Counted from the first letter of the stretch, positions 18,751 to 28,318 are shown. The stretch is 64,000 nucleotides of DNA from an uncultured Trichococcus sp. (GCF_963663645.1 NZ_OY760503.1:2733501-2797500); one strand, 5' to 3'. Made by a program: numbers and translations. The notes: generated by a model not told the origin, from the letters alone.

Positions 18751-19696
18751 TTTGTCCTCCTTCCAAAAATTGTCTATCTAATTTTCCTCGCAATGAATTT
18801 TGGATAGAAAACATGTCAGATATATCAACTTCATATGCGGAAACCCAATATTTAACAGCTGCCAATATACTGCCAGTCAATACATCATCTTCATTATCAA
18901 GTGAGTTACCCTCTATAATGACCGTTTGCTGGATAATCATACTCATTGCTTGTATCATTATATCCCCCATAAGGGCCCGGTTTACTTTTCGAAAATCTTT
19001 TTTCAATTCTTCAAATAGTGGATGTGCAGTATTTAGACTGAGATTCACGTTGGAAGAATCAAATGTATCCAAATTTGCTTCTACCCAATTTTTTTCGAGT
19101 CTCCATAGTGGGCCTTGCTTGTCTTCGAATTCGCTCATCGGGAAGCTTGAGCCTTCCCCATCGATGATTATAATCAATGAATGGATATTTCCTTCACTCA
19201 GAATCATTCCTTCATGCTTAGCTTGAAAAATGTTTACTTCATTCACTTCTTTTAGATAAAAGAAAAAATCCAAATTCAGAATGCCTCTAAGCGTTGCCAC
19301 CGGAAATTCTTCATGCAAATTAAGCCTGACTGGATTGTTCTGATTTGAAATAATCCCAATATCTATAGTTTTTTGAAAGCCAGAGCTTTTAGAATGAATA
19401 TGAACTGCCACTCCAATTTTATTGTTGTCGCCTGTTACTCCTTCATCTCCAAAAAAAACACTAGGATTTATTACGCTTAGCTCTTGCATTATTATTAAGT
19501 TATTTTCATTTGGTGACCACATCGAATCATATTCATTTATCTGAATAATTTCTTGGATCTCATTACTTAATTCAATATCCTTTATTTCATTTCCCATTTT
19601 GTAAGAGAGCCGTGGTTGCCCGATGGAAAACTGCGCTGAATCGATTAATTGATCGTCAATTTTTTTGTATAGTGAGATTTGATTTGATATTGGCAC
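18743..19696 (-). CDS. Uncharacterised protein of the Z1/GHKL operon
   Basis: 317 aa, not recognised with certainty. The N-terminal half is beta-rich; a middle segment NLDFFFYLKEVNEVNIFQAKHEG and a short VNLSLNTAHPLFEEL resemble elements found C-terminal to GHKL ATPase cores in related systems. The C-terminal third is helical. A PD-(D/E)XK fold of the type often seen at this operon position was considered but no clear motif is visible. It starts at GTG 19696, 7 nt after GGAGTAGGTG, just after the GHKL stop. Confidence 0.65.
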   Translation of the reverse strand: MPISNQISLYKKIDDQLIDSAQFSIGQPRLSYKMGNEIKDIELSNEIQEIIQINEYDSMWSPNENNLIIMQELSVINPSVFFGDEGVTGDNNKIGVAVHIHSKSSGFQKTIDIGIISNQNNPVRLNLHEEFPVATLRGILNLDFFFYLKEVNEVNIFQAKHEGMILSEGNIHSLIIIIDGEGSSFPMSEFEDKQGPLWRLEKNWVEANLDTFDSSNVNLSLNTAHPLFEELKKDFRKVNRALMGDIMIQAMSMIIQQTVIIEGNSLDNEDDVLTGSILAAVKYWVSAYEVDISDMFSIQNSLRGKLDRQFLEGGQND

Positions 19697-19698
19697 AA

Positions 19699-21741
19699 TT
19701 ATTCACCTACTCCTTCATTTACCTCTGATCTTATGGCAATATTTGGAATGAACAGGCTCGATTGCACATTCAAATGGATAATACCTTCTATTTCTATTTC
19801 CGAAGATATTTTTGAAGTGATACCAAACTCATTGGATTTTGTCTTATCAAAATCCAATTTAATAAACTCATGATCGGACTGGTCGAGTGTCTTGTCAAAA
19901 GATTCGCCATTTATTATATCTATAAAAATATTATCTATAGCAAATGGAAATTCCATAGTATTTCCCATTGACTTATCCCAAGAACTTTTGTCCATATTTT
20001 TATCTTGCGAGAGGACTTGCAAGAATACCATATTTGTTGATTGTTTTTTAATAAATGCTTTGAATTTGACTTCGACTACATTTTCTTGCAATGGCATAGA
20101 GCTTATAATGCGAATATCAGATATGCGGTTGCGATTGTTGACAGTTTTTTTGTTACCTTCATCAGACTTTTGACGAGCAGAAGTACGCCCGAAATTTTTT
20201 GGGGGCAATAACATCTGCCCATATTTTCGAGACAAAGCAGAAGTAGCAGATGTCTGCTGATCATTTGATTGATTCTGGTATGAATCAGAAATAGCCTTGA
20301 CTGTATACTGCTTCATACGTCGAATTATGCCGATTCCATCTTCATCCACCCAATTTGCATGATCAGCATTCTCTGTAGCTCGCAAATAATTTTCTAGTGT
20401 GAAATAACCGTTTTTGTTAAATTTTTCCAGTAACAAAGCATTTGAATTTGGCACAAAAAATCCTAATAAGAGAGAGTCTTCCTTATGTATTGCACCTTTG
20501 GGCATCCAATCCCCATCAACTGCATATTCAACAATCATTCCTGGCTTGCGAGCGTACGCAAGAACCTTAGAATAATTACTTTCAATCTTACGTTTATCTT
20601 TAATGCCTAGATATGCTAAACCTGAATGTTTGTTGTCTGGAGGGGTCATTTTCAGTTCTTCTCTGCCTACTTCACTAAAAGCAACGTATCCTACTGGTAT
20701 ATTTACGGCATTCTGTAAAGCATTCCTCTGAAGGAATATTGGTTTAACCAGAATGTTCTTTCTATTACTTACTCCTGTCAATGCAACTGTATAAAGCTCA
20801 TTAAAAATGTCAAAGATTGGTTCTGTATTGAAGCCTTTTAAAAATCCTATCCCATTCACGTTGCAATCTAACATAGAATTATTTAATACCTTATTATACT
20901 GTTCATTCATCATTCGCGGTGAGTACCATCTTTGGATGGCCATACGGATTGAGGCAACACTCTCCGTTTCCCACGGAAAAATCATTTCATCGTCATTGTG
21001 GTGATCGTTTTCCAAAGAATTAAGATATGGAATTATTATTGTTGTTCCTGTCTCTAGACCACTGTATCGTTTTATCCCAAATATGTTTAATATTTCTTCA
21101 ATCTCATTTCCTTTAGTGATTGGTAATATTTTCTTACCGCTTTGATCATATTCTCCCCACCAAGCTATTCCTCTTTCGCTTTTTGGCAATAACCGTTCCT
21201 TTTGCTTAGGATTTTCAATTAATGAGGCAATTAGCCTTTCTTCATACTTATTTTCAATCAAGATTCGAGTGTAGTAAATTACAATTCCTGCACCAATACG
21301 AAAATAACTGGTCTTCCCAAGCCCCCAACTCCCGCCTGAACCATCAGCCTCTTGATTTTTCCCGATGCCAAAGACCAATTTATGGAAATTACTTTTATCA
21401 AGATCAGATGCTCTATCTGACCTGTAATCACCAGTTAATCCTGTCGTATTTTTGTCACTGACCGATAGAAACTTTTGCTCACCAGAATACTTTCTTCTTA
21501 ATGTTCTATCGATATCTTCAAAATGTGATGCTAGTTGTTCGGACTCAAAAGTATTAAGTAAAAAATCTACTTTGGTTACTAGTGAATCTTCAAGTGTTGC
21601 ATCGAGGCTGTTCTGTAGTGACTCTCTCACTAGCAAATCCATCACTGGCAAACTCTTATTTTGAAGAGATCGTAAAATTGCTTCGCCATCTTGTGACATG
21701 CTTTGTGAATCATTAGGTGCTATTTTAATCTTTAATGCCAT
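19699..21741 (-). CDS. GHKL (Hsp90/MutL/MORC-like) ATPase of a restriction-type system
   Basis: 680 aa with a Bergerat ATP-binding fold: motif I VRESLQNSLDA (38-48, the Glu/Asn pair for Mg-ATP), motif II VSDKNTTGL (94-102) and the glycine lid GSWGLGKTSYF (137-147). The long C-terminal part is probably a transducer plus partner-binding domains. Prokaryotic MORC/MutL-like ATPases are known to sit in operons with Z1 helicases, methylases and nucleases. GGAGATTGAG precedes the ATG; it lies 2 bp after the Z1 gene. It probably acts as a DNA clamp controlling the PLD nuclease (inference). Confidence 0.85.
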   Translation of the reverse strand: MALKIKIAPNDSQSMSQDGEAILRSLQNKSLPVMDLLVRESLQNSLDATLEDSLVTKVDFLLNTFESEQLASHFEDIDRTLRRKYSGEQKFLSVSDKNTTGLTGDYRSDRASDLDKSNFHKLVFGIGKNQEADGSGGSWGLGKTSYFRIGAGIVIYYTRILIENKYEERLIASLIENPKQKERLLPKSERGIAWWGEYDQSGKKILPITKGNEIEEILNIFGIKRYSGLETGTTIIIPYLNSLENDHHNDDEMIFPWETESVASIRMAIQRWYSPRMMNEQYNKVLNNSMLDCNVNGIGFLKGFNTEPIFDIFNELYTVALTGVSNRKNILVKPIFLQRNALQNAVNIPVGYVAFSEVGREELKMTPPDNKHSGLAYLGIKDKRKIESNYSKVLAYARKPGMIVEYAVDGDWMPKGAIHKEDSLLLGFFVPNSNALLLEKFNKNGYFTLENYLRATENADHANWVDEDGIGIIRRMKQYTVKAISDSYQNQSNDQQTSATSALSRKYGQMLLPPKNFGRTSARQKSDEGNKKTVNNRNRISDIRIISSMPLQENVVEVKFKAFIKKQSTNMVFLQVLSQDKNMDKSSWDKSMGNTMEFPFAIDNIFIDIINGESFDKTLDQSDHEFIKLDFDKTKSNEFGITSKISSEIEIEGIIHLNVQSSLFIPNIAIRSEVNEGVGE

Positions 21742-21743
21742 TA

Positions 21744-24542
21744 TTACTCAATCTCCTCTTCAAATTGTGTTTCATCTATGTTTTGATTCTGCGCATCTAT
21801 ATCCAGAGTTGCAGAAACATAGGTTGCATGACTTCCCCCTTTTGACATACCTGGAATCATAATGTTTATACCTATAAGATCCATAGGGAAATTTAGAGGT
21901 GCTCTATTTGATTTTGTAAATTCCCCTTTTTTATTTGTATGTTTTCTTACATATTCTTCCTCAGTCATTTCACCTTTATCAATACGATAAATCAAAAGTT
22001 GCGGAACCTTCCCATAACCATGCTTCTCTCTCACAGCTTGGACTTCGGAAGGTTTTAGAACGCCAAATTCGTCTCTGGACAATTCATTTTCAATATCTGC
22101 AAGCAGATCGGACGGAGAACGAAGTGAACCAATACTAACTAAATTCTCTGTACTTCGATGTTTCAATTTTGTCCGTTCTGAAGTGCCCGGACTGTATCCA
22201 TGTATGTTCCAATTAGGATTTTTCCCTTCTGTACCTTCCACATGCCCCACTCCAGAAAGGACTACATTCCACTTTTCTAAGTTCTCAGCATTTTCTTGAA
22301 CCCATCTCAACAAAACAGGTAGGCTAGTCATTTTAGTATCTGATGAACATACTTGGTATTCTTCTAAAAAAGTAGAAATTTGCTCTGCATCAACACCTCT
22401 CCAAATCAAGTGATTCTTTCTAGCATGCGGTCTTGGTAGATTATTCAAAAATTTCTTAGTACAATCAAGATTTTTCTCTAATTTCACTTCATCTTTTTCA
22501 AAATATATCGTTTGAGTATTGAATCCCGCAAAATCATATTCTCTTGCCTCAGCAGATTGCATTTTATTTGAAGATGTTATTCGTATCAGGTTATAATTCG
22601 AAGAATTTTTTATTCTAGGCGCATAATCAGCTGGAGTCAAACCGTTTTCTGCATAAACCCCTATTTCATCCCTCAATTCTTCGTTCATTTGACTAAGAAA
22701 TGAGTATCTATTTAAAGCCTTCCTGTCAAGCCAAACCCTTGGAAATATTTCATACCCTTTTCGATATCCAAACCATCGTCCCATTTGCATCAATGTATCC
22801 GCTTGATTTGTTGTTCGTAAAAAAAATGTCGTTGTAAGACCTTCTAAAGTGAGACCTCGTGATAGTGTGTTACCGCCAACTACTATGAATGCTGGTGCCA
22901 AACTCGGCATTTGTTTATCTGTAGGATACACTAATCGAACATACTGATCATTTGCCTTTGGTTTGCTGTTATCGATAACAAGATGAATCCCTTTATGAAA
23001 TTTAGGTTCTCCTCCATTACCTATCTGAATATGTGAGACGTATTCATTCTTCGGCAAACGGATAATACGATCTAGATTTTTTTGTACTAATTCCCATTTG
23101 GGGTAATCAGGGACATTTCCAGGGGTCGAATACTGTGGCATCGCTGCAAGAAAATGACTCCTCTTAAAATCTATTGATGCATCTTCGTACTGATTTTTTA
23201 ATTGGGGCAAGATTGAATCATAGTTCACCTGAAAATATTGAAGATATTGTTGGATCTTTTTAGAAATACCCTCATGATGTGAAATTTTAAAACTCGTATG
23301 TACCAACATCGAAATAGGTTTATTATAATCGAGTGCTCTCATCGCTGAAACCGTAAGAAGAAACCAATGTATTGCTTTAACAAAACTTCCTGGCATATTG
23401 TACATTATGTTCCCTTCTTGTATATCCTTAATGATACCCGAATCGATGTCAGGGATATCCTCAACAATATCGATATAGGGACTCACTTCAGGAATCTCAG
23501 TGCCAAATAATTGTCTGGGCCCGATATAATCTTCTGAAGGCTCTAACAATACGATAAAATCCTTCGGGTACAAAGAGTCGACACTCGTCTCATTTAATAC
23601 ATTAGCATATGGAGTAGCTGTGTATGAAATGTAGTTCATGCCGGCAACTTTATTCGTGTTTACTATTTGTCTGATTAATTTATTGATTGCGGTATACTCT
23701 TCACCCTCAATTGGTTTAGTATTAACGCTAGCTTGATCCGCTTCATCGTCAATTATCAGAATTTTTAATTGTTTTGCTTTATTAGCATCAGAAAAAAGCC
23801 AATTTTTTAACGCGGTGAGTCGACTTTTATTCTTAAGACATACTGTGAAATACCGATCTTTATCTTTCGAAGCTAAATTAAAATTGCTAATATTGTGTTC
23901 AGGCAATGTTGATTTTAAAGAAGGATTTTCAATAGGGTTCCAATGCAAATTTCCTTGACCTGAAGCAGTCATATCCTCAAATAGACGTTTAGAGGTTTGC
24001 TTTCTTAGACTCTCAATTACCCCAGATAAAACAATAAAATAATTAAACCCATTATCGGCAGCCATTGACATCAACCCGGCCATATTTGCTGTTTTACCGG
24101 ATTGGACGTTACCCACAACTAAACCTTTTACTGGTCCATCATCCACAGTATTCATAGATAAGTTTTGCAAAATTTCAAAAGATGACTTTTCGATGTTTTC
24201 TATTGAATTCTCAGACCATTTTTGCGCAAGTAATTTTTTCTTGTACAACTGCCATGCTGAATACTCATCTTGCGGAATGCTTGCATCACTTTTGATATTT
24301 CTTCCTAGCTTTACTACTTTTCTTTCTTTATCCCGTTGTTGAACGTAATCAACCATCTCTTCCCAAAATATTGGAGTTAATTTTTCTCCGTTGAGACTCA
24401 TCACTGAAAAAGTTGAAAGAATGTTTTCAATAGGTGCCTCAAAATAATCCAACTTTTTTATAGAGTCCCAATCATTACGAGAATAATATTGGTCTTTAAT
24501 CAATTGACGTATTTTATCGTATTTTGGGCTTGCATAATCCAT
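21744..24542 (-). CDS. Z1-domain superfamily II-like helicase/ATPase
   Basis: 932 aa. Walker A is GNVQSGKTANMAG (about 144-156), Walker B LIIDDEADQAS, motif III-like SYTATPYAN, then SRGLTLEGLTTTFF and the arginine-finger motif QMGRWFGYRKGY, all characteristic of Z1-domain proteins. It would translocate on or remodel DNA for a restriction complex. The ATG at 24542 has GGAGG 8 nt upstream. It is the first gene of a five-gene operon with 0-8 bp junctions. Confidence 0.88.
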   Translation of the reverse strand: MDYASPKYDKIRQLIKDQYYSRNDWDSIKKLDYFEAPIENILSTFSVMSLNGEKLTPIFWEEMVDYVQQRDKERKVVKLGRNIKSDASIPQDEYSAWQLYKKKLLAQKWSENSIENIEKSSFEILQNLSMNTVDDGPVKGLVVGNVQSGKTANMAGLMSMAADNGFNYFIVLSGVIESLRKQTSKRLFEDMTASGQGNLHWNPIENPSLKSTLPEHNISNFNLASKDKDRYFTVCLKNKSRLTALKNWLFSDANKAKQLKILIIDDEADQASVNTKPIEGEEYTAINKLIRQIVNTNKVAGMNYISYTATPYANVLNETSVDSLYPKDFIVLLEPSEDYIGPRQLFGTEIPEVSPYIDIVEDIPDIDSGIIKDIQEGNIMYNMPGSFVKAIHWFLLTVSAMRALDYNKPISMLVHTSFKISHHEGISKKIQQYLQYFQVNYDSILPQLKNQYEDASIDFKRSHFLAAMPQYSTPGNVPDYPKWELVQKNLDRIIRLPKNEYVSHIQIGNGGEPKFHKGIHLVIDNSKPKANDQYVRLVYPTDKQMPSLAPAFIVVGGNTLSRGLTLEGLTTTFFLRTTNQADTLMQMGRWFGYRKGYEIFPRVWLDRKALNRYSFLSQMNEELRDEIGVYAENGLTPADYAPRIKNSSNYNLIRITSSNKMQSAEAREYDFAGFNTQTIYFEKDEVKLEKNLDCTKKFLNNLPRPHARKNHLIWRGVDAEQISTFLEEYQVCSSDTKMTSLPVLLRWVQENAENLEKWNVVLSGVGHVEGTEGKNPNWNIHGYSPGTSERTKLKHRSTENLVSIGSLRSPSDLLADIENELSRDEFGVLKPSEVQAVREKHGYGKVPQLLIYRIDKGEMTEEEYVRKHTNKKGEFTKSNRAPLNFPMDLIGINIMIPGMSKGGSHATYVSATLDIDAQNQNIDETQFEEEIE

Positions 24543-24560
24543 AAAATATTCCTCCAAAAA

Positions 24561-24581
24561 TAATAGTTACCTACTATTATA
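24561..24581 (-). promoter_or_regulatory. -10 box and overlapping operator of the Z1 operon
   Basis: A perfect inverted repeat TAATAGT-TACCT-ACTATTA (24561-24579) overlaps the minus-strand TATAAT (24581-24576). A TTAAAT about 17 bp further upstream is a weak -35. Such a site at the promoter suggests repression by a dimeric regulator not identified in the window. Confidence 0.5.
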
Positions 24582-24679
24582 GCGCAACATTGTATTATAT
24601 TTAATAAAACATTTAAAATTAATATAATCCACGTGATTAGTCTTATAGCAATGTGTATTCAAAAAATGATATAAACAAA

Positions 24680-24716
24680 TGAGCCCCGCCGAATAATGTA
24701 TTCAGCAAGGACTCAC
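24680..24716 (-). terminator. Terminator of the FokI-like endonuclease gene
   Basis: Imperfect hairpin TGAGTCCTTGCTGAATAC paired with its near-complement GTATTCGGCGGGGCTCA-like arm, followed on the minus strand by TTTGTTTA. It separates the two restriction loci. Confidence 0.6.
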
Positions 24717-24790
24717 AATGAGATTCAATGGGATTATTTGTTAACAAAACATGGTTAAAATTTGTAAAAAATCTGAAATATAATAAAAAA

Positions 24791-26362
24791 TCATTCTGAT
24801 AACAATGAAATATCTTCTTTATATATTTGTCTATTTAAACCAAACATATCTTTTAATTTGAATTGATCAATGTTCTTTTGGTTATGATCTTGTACGAGTT
24901 GAATCATGTTGGAAACATTTATGGCACTTCCCGCAATACTCGTAGATGAAGAAATTTCTCTTAACTGAAGGTCAATGTTCTTGCCAAAACCTCCAGCAAT
25001 GTAAGTAAAGAAAGCAAGTGGATACGATTCCTTTTGAAATCTAGGTATATAGTTGTATATCATACGATTCTTATGGTCGTTAGTAATTGAATACTTACTG
25101 TAAGCTTTGTTGTCTATAATACCTACATAGCCCACATCATCCGAAATTACTAAAACATCAGGTGTTAAACCGATAGGGCCAACGTGCTCAGCTCTCATTC
25201 CAAAAACATCATTAAATATTTCAACCGTAGCAACTTCAAAATCGGTAGCCTCATCTCTACCCTTAAAAGCCATTTCAAAGTAATTAGTCATAAACGAACC
25301 AATAGCTCCATGTGGATACTTTCTTAAGAGAACTTGTTCGACAATTTTATGATCAAACCCGCTAGAATGTGAAACATTCGCAATAATTTTATCATCGATT
25401 TTATTAACAGGATATTTTAAGGATTCTGAAATAAAAGATTGAGTAATTCTTTGCTCAGCGAGCATCTGATCAGTTATAGTCCGACTGTTAGTAAGGTTTC
25501 TGTTATCTTTAGTGTGTTTTGGGTCAACACCATATTTTCTTTGAAAAAACTCGTCCTGATCAGGTCTTTCGATGAAAGGTGGTGTAACACCCAAAATGGT
25601 GTTGACCTCATTAACTTTTTCATCGAGGAGAACTAATTTACTATCCTCACGTATAGCAAGTTGAGTGTATTCAATCCAATTTATGAGAGTATTTGCAATA
25701 TCATTTAAGTAGTTATAAGGTTTATCGAAATTAATTTTACCTCTACTAGGAGCGTATTTAATAAAAAAATCACTATCAAGAGAAGCATCACCGTAAGTTC
25801 TGAAATCTGTAAGTCTTTTAACAACTCCTTGATAGCAAACTTCCGATTCATTTTCTGCATTAACGATAACTACCTTTGCAATTTCTTCTTGAGTAAGGTA
25901 GCTAATCTGTGGGTCATTCAACAAACGTAATAAAAACCTAAACGGTCTAATTTTAAATCTGGGGTTAACATTGATGTTTCTGTTGGTTGAAAATGCTGAT
26001 GGAAATTGGTACTTAAGTATCTGATGTTTCAATATTTCAACAGGAGGTTCGCCTGCAAGAATAGCTTCACCTGCTAAAGTCAATTTTAATAATCCAGTCG
26101 ATTTTTGGGTGAATATCAAACCAAGGCTTTTGAGCCAAGCCATGTAGGTTCTTCCCCCACTACCACCATGATCTCTTCGTTCTCCTACTCTTTTTAAGCT
26201 ATAGACTTCTAATGCTTCTTCAACGCTAAGATGTGTATTTCTTTGACCACCCCATTCGTTATCCAAAGAAACACTAGCAACAGCCGCTAAAACTTCGGGA
26301 ACAGAATTTAATTTACGTTTGGGTCTAGTAACCCACCAATAGTTAATGATAGAAGACACCAC
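24791..26362 (-). CDS. Type II restriction endonuclease with FokI/AlwI-like cleavage domain
   Basis: 523 aa. The N-terminal and middle part (1 to about 330) looks like winged-helix DNA-recognition modules (GRTYMAWLKSLGL, LTLAGEAILAG). The C-terminus carries a PD-(D/E)XK site TPDVLVISDD...IIDNKAYSKYS (D402, D417-x-K419), closely resembling the FokI nuclease domain. This points to a type IIS-like enzyme cutting beside its site. The start codon is unusual: GTG GTG follows the methyltransferase stop directly and there is no ATG near the N-terminus. It is cotranscribed with its methyltransferase. Confidence 0.82.
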   Translation of the reverse strand: MVSSIINYWWVTRPKRKLNSVPEVLAAVASVSLDNEWGGQRNTHLSVEEALEVYSLKRVGERRDHGGSGGRTYMAWLKSLGLIFTQKSTGLLKLTLAGEAILAGEPPVEILKHQILKYQFPSAFSTNRNINVNPRFKIRPFRFLLRLLNDPQISYLTQEEIAKVVIVNAENESEVCYQGVVKRLTDFRTYGDASLDSDFFIKYAPSRGKINFDKPYNYLNDIANTLINWIEYTQLAIREDSKLVLLDEKVNEVNTILGVTPPFIERPDQDEFFQRKYGVDPKHTKDNRNLTNSRTITDQMLAEQRITQSFISESLKYPVNKIDDKIIANVSHSSGFDHKIVEQVLLRKYPHGAIGSFMTNYFEMAFKGRDEATDFEVATVEIFNDVFGMRAEHVGPIGLTPDVLVISDDVGYVGIIDNKAYSKYSITNDHKNRMIYNYIPRFQKESYPLAFFTYIAGGFGKNIDLQLREISSSTSIAGSAINVSNMIQLVQDHNQKNIDQFKLKDMFGLNRQIYKEDISLLSE

Positions 26363-27418
26363 CTATAATTTGATGTTACAAGGAACTCCTTCATACGGAA
26401 TACCTGCAAAAGTTTTCAAAACAGCTTCAAAAATAATCTTAGCCCCCATAGGAGGAACAGCCATACCAATTTGCTTTCTGACGCTCTCCTTAGTACCCTT
26501 AAAGAAGTATGTGTCAGGGAAAGTTTGCAATCTGGCTCTCTCCCTGTTTGTTAAGGCTCTAGGTTCTTCATAATGATAAATGTGGGTACCACCGCCACCA
26601 GAACCAGTAACAGTATAAGCGGGTTTATTAGGGTCAAGACGTTTGTAAATTTGGCTTATTTTTGCACCTTTAACGTTTAATTGCAGTTCTTCTGGCAAGG
26701 TGGCAGTAAAAGCATTTTGACCTGGTTTAATATGCTTTAATCTTTCAACCACAACCGTAGACTGTCTGGTCAACTCGTTATTTAAAGCATCCGCTGGTAT
26801 CGGAGGGTTTTCAATTGCATATTTTGAAGTGTTATCAAGATGGCTATACAAATCTGGACTAGGAGGCATGAATTCAAAAGGTAAGTCGTTTCTAATACCT
26901 ATGATAATGATCCTATGTCTGGCTTGTGGGACACCATATTGTTCAAACTTGTAGAGGTGTGGATAAACTCTGTAGCCTACTTCTTGAAGATCCAAAAGAA
27001 TTTTCTCAAAAGCACTGCCTTTATTGGCACTAGCTAAACCACCTACGTTTTCTGCAAAGAACCAATCTGGTTGGAATTTTCTTAAAGCTCTTACGCCATA
27101 TGTATAAAGCGGTCCGAAGTCACCTTCAAAACCCTTTTGCTCGCCAACAACAGAGAAATCATTGCAAGGGAAACCAAAGGCTAAGGCATTTATTGGTGAT
27201 AATGATTCAATGTCTAGCTCCCTAACATCACCACAAATGACAGAATCCGGGTTATGTCTAGCAATATTATATCGGTAAGTTTCGCAAGTATTAGCATCGT
27301 AATCATTAGCCCATTCGTGGACAATCTTAAAATCTTTGTTATCAATAGTAGCATGAGTAGCACCATAGGCGATACCACCGGGGCCGCAGAAAAGTTCCCC
27401 TAACTTAAAAACAGTCAT
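26363..27418 (-). CDS. DNA (cytosine-5-)-methyltransferase partner of the FokI-like endonuclease
   Basis: 351 aa. Motif I is ELFCGPGGIAYG (8-19), motif IV FGFPCNDFS (PCN at 84-86 instead of the usual PCQ), motif VI ENV (123-125), motif VIII QARHRIIIIG, motif IX PAYTVTGSGGGG and motif X GMAVPPMGAKIIFEAV. The variable region at about 190-260 should hold the target recognition domain. The adjoining endonuclease begins immediately after its stop and a Vsr mismatch nuclease is divergent. That grouping strongly supports C5 methylation in vivo. Confidence 0.92.
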   Translation of the reverse strand: MTVFKLGELFCGPGGIAYGATHATIDNKDFKIVHEWANDYDANTCETYRYNIARHNPDSVICGDVRELDIESLSPINALAFGFPCNDFSVVGEQKGFEGDFGPLYTYGVRALRKFQPDWFFAENVGGLASANKGSAFEKILLDLQEVGYRVYPHLYKFEQYGVPQARHRIIIIGIRNDLPFEFMPPSPDLYSHLDNTSKYAIENPPIPADALNNELTRQSTVVVERLKHIKPGQNAFTATLPEELQLNVKGAKISQIYKRLDPNKPAYTVTGSGGGGTHIYHYEEPRALTNRERARLQTFPDTYFFKGTKESVRKQIGMAVPPMGAKIIFEAVLKTFAGIPYEGVPCNIKL

Positions 27419-27464
27419 AGTAATAATAAATTCTCCCTTAAAATCAAATTTAGTCGATAAAGCT

Positions 27465-27493
27465 ATTATAGTAGAGAAAGAACTAATTATCCA
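27465..27493 (-). promoter_or_regulatory. Promoter of the methyltransferase-endonuclease operon
   Basis: Minus strand TGGATA (27493-27488), 17-bp spacer, TATAAT (27470-27465), giving a 5' UTR of about 40 nt. Confidence 0.5.
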
Positions 27494-27551
27494 GTTAGGG
27501 AACTCATGTTCTGAAAATAAAAATTAAGTATTCTAAAAAGAAGGTGAACAG

Positions 27552-27962
27552 ATGGATAAGATAACTGCAGAACAACGGAGCGTGGTTATGAGCAGAATAA
27601 AGTCAAAATCACATTTGGAAGACACAGTAGCACACGAGTTATTCAAGCGTGGTCTACGATATAGAAGGAACAATCGGAAGTTAGTGGGAACACCTGACAT
27701 ATCGATTCAAAAGTATAAAGTGGTAATCTTTATCGACTCCTGCTTTTGGCATAGTTGTCCTCTGCATGGGAATCGCCCGAAGAATAATGTGGAGTTTTGG
27801 AATAAGAAATTGGATCGGAATATAGAAAAGGCAACAGAGGTTAATGCTTATTACAAAGAACATGGTTGGCATATAATGCGAGTATGGGAACATGACTTGA
27901 AGGAAGACTATGAGGGAACTATAGAAAGAATAGAAACATTTATAAGGGAAGCGAAAAATTAA
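27552..27962 (+). CDS. vsr: Very short patch repair endonuclease
   Basis: 136-aa Vsr nuclease. It nicks 5' of T in T:G mismatches created by deamination of 5-methylcytosine, limiting C-to-T mutation at methylated sites. Family features are MSRIKSKSHLED near the N-terminus (E23), GTPDI with catalytic D49, and the zinc/structural FIDSCFWHSCPLHG (H67), ending in RVWEHDL. AGAAGGTGAACAG precedes the ATG. It is divergent from the C5 methyltransferase. Confidence 0.92.
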   Translation: MDKITAEQRSVVMSRIKSKSHLEDTVAHELFKRGLRYRRNNRKLVGTPDISIQKYKVVIFIDSCFWHSCPLHGNRPKNNVEFWNKKLDRNIEKATEVNAYYKEHGWHIMRVWEHDLKEDYEGTIERIETFIREAKN

Positions 27963-28085
27963 GTAAGTGTAGGAGTTGTTGTATGGGTTAATTTATCAAA
28001 GGATTCCATATGCCCGTCAATTGGATTGAAAAAAGCCCTCCCATTGCTCAATTACGAACAGACTGTTGTGCTTATTTGGCATTTG

Positions 28086-28316
28086 AATATTCAGATTTGG
28101 GACTTAATTTCGGAAGGAAGTGCCGTTACCCGACCTGACTATTTGGTCAAGTCCGTGGATTGAGCGCCCTTCGTGGTCATAGACTCGGCTTCGAGCTTTT
28201 TTGACTCGGTAACTTCGTTTGGGCAAGGTGACTTCGATTGTGTGCTTCTTTATCTGATAGAAATTGTTTTTGACGTTGCAGAAGATTTCGAGAGCTCCAT
28301 GGTTGATTCCGTTCCA
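28086..28316 (-). pseudogene. Decayed copy of the 166-aa gene at 30310-30810
   Basis: Reading the minus strand gives GALEIFCNVKNNFYQIKKH, LPKRSYRVKKA and RSRVYDHEGRSIHGL, matching GALEIVYDDKNYVYRIEKR, LPKRTYRLKKA and RSHVYDKEGRLIRGL of the intact gene. It lacks the N-terminal third, has an internal deletion of about 40 codons between KKA repeats, and carries a TAA in place of a Lys codon just before VPNLNI. Relics of the downstream terminator follow. It lies directly after a HAD gene, as the intact copy does. Confidence 0.8.
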
Positions 28317-28318
28317 TT

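Noticed and set aside
18743-19696. Assigning the 317-aa protein to a PD-(D/E)XK (DUF4420-like) nuclease
   Set aside because: Operon position suggests it, but no convincing D...(D/E)xK motif could be found by eye.
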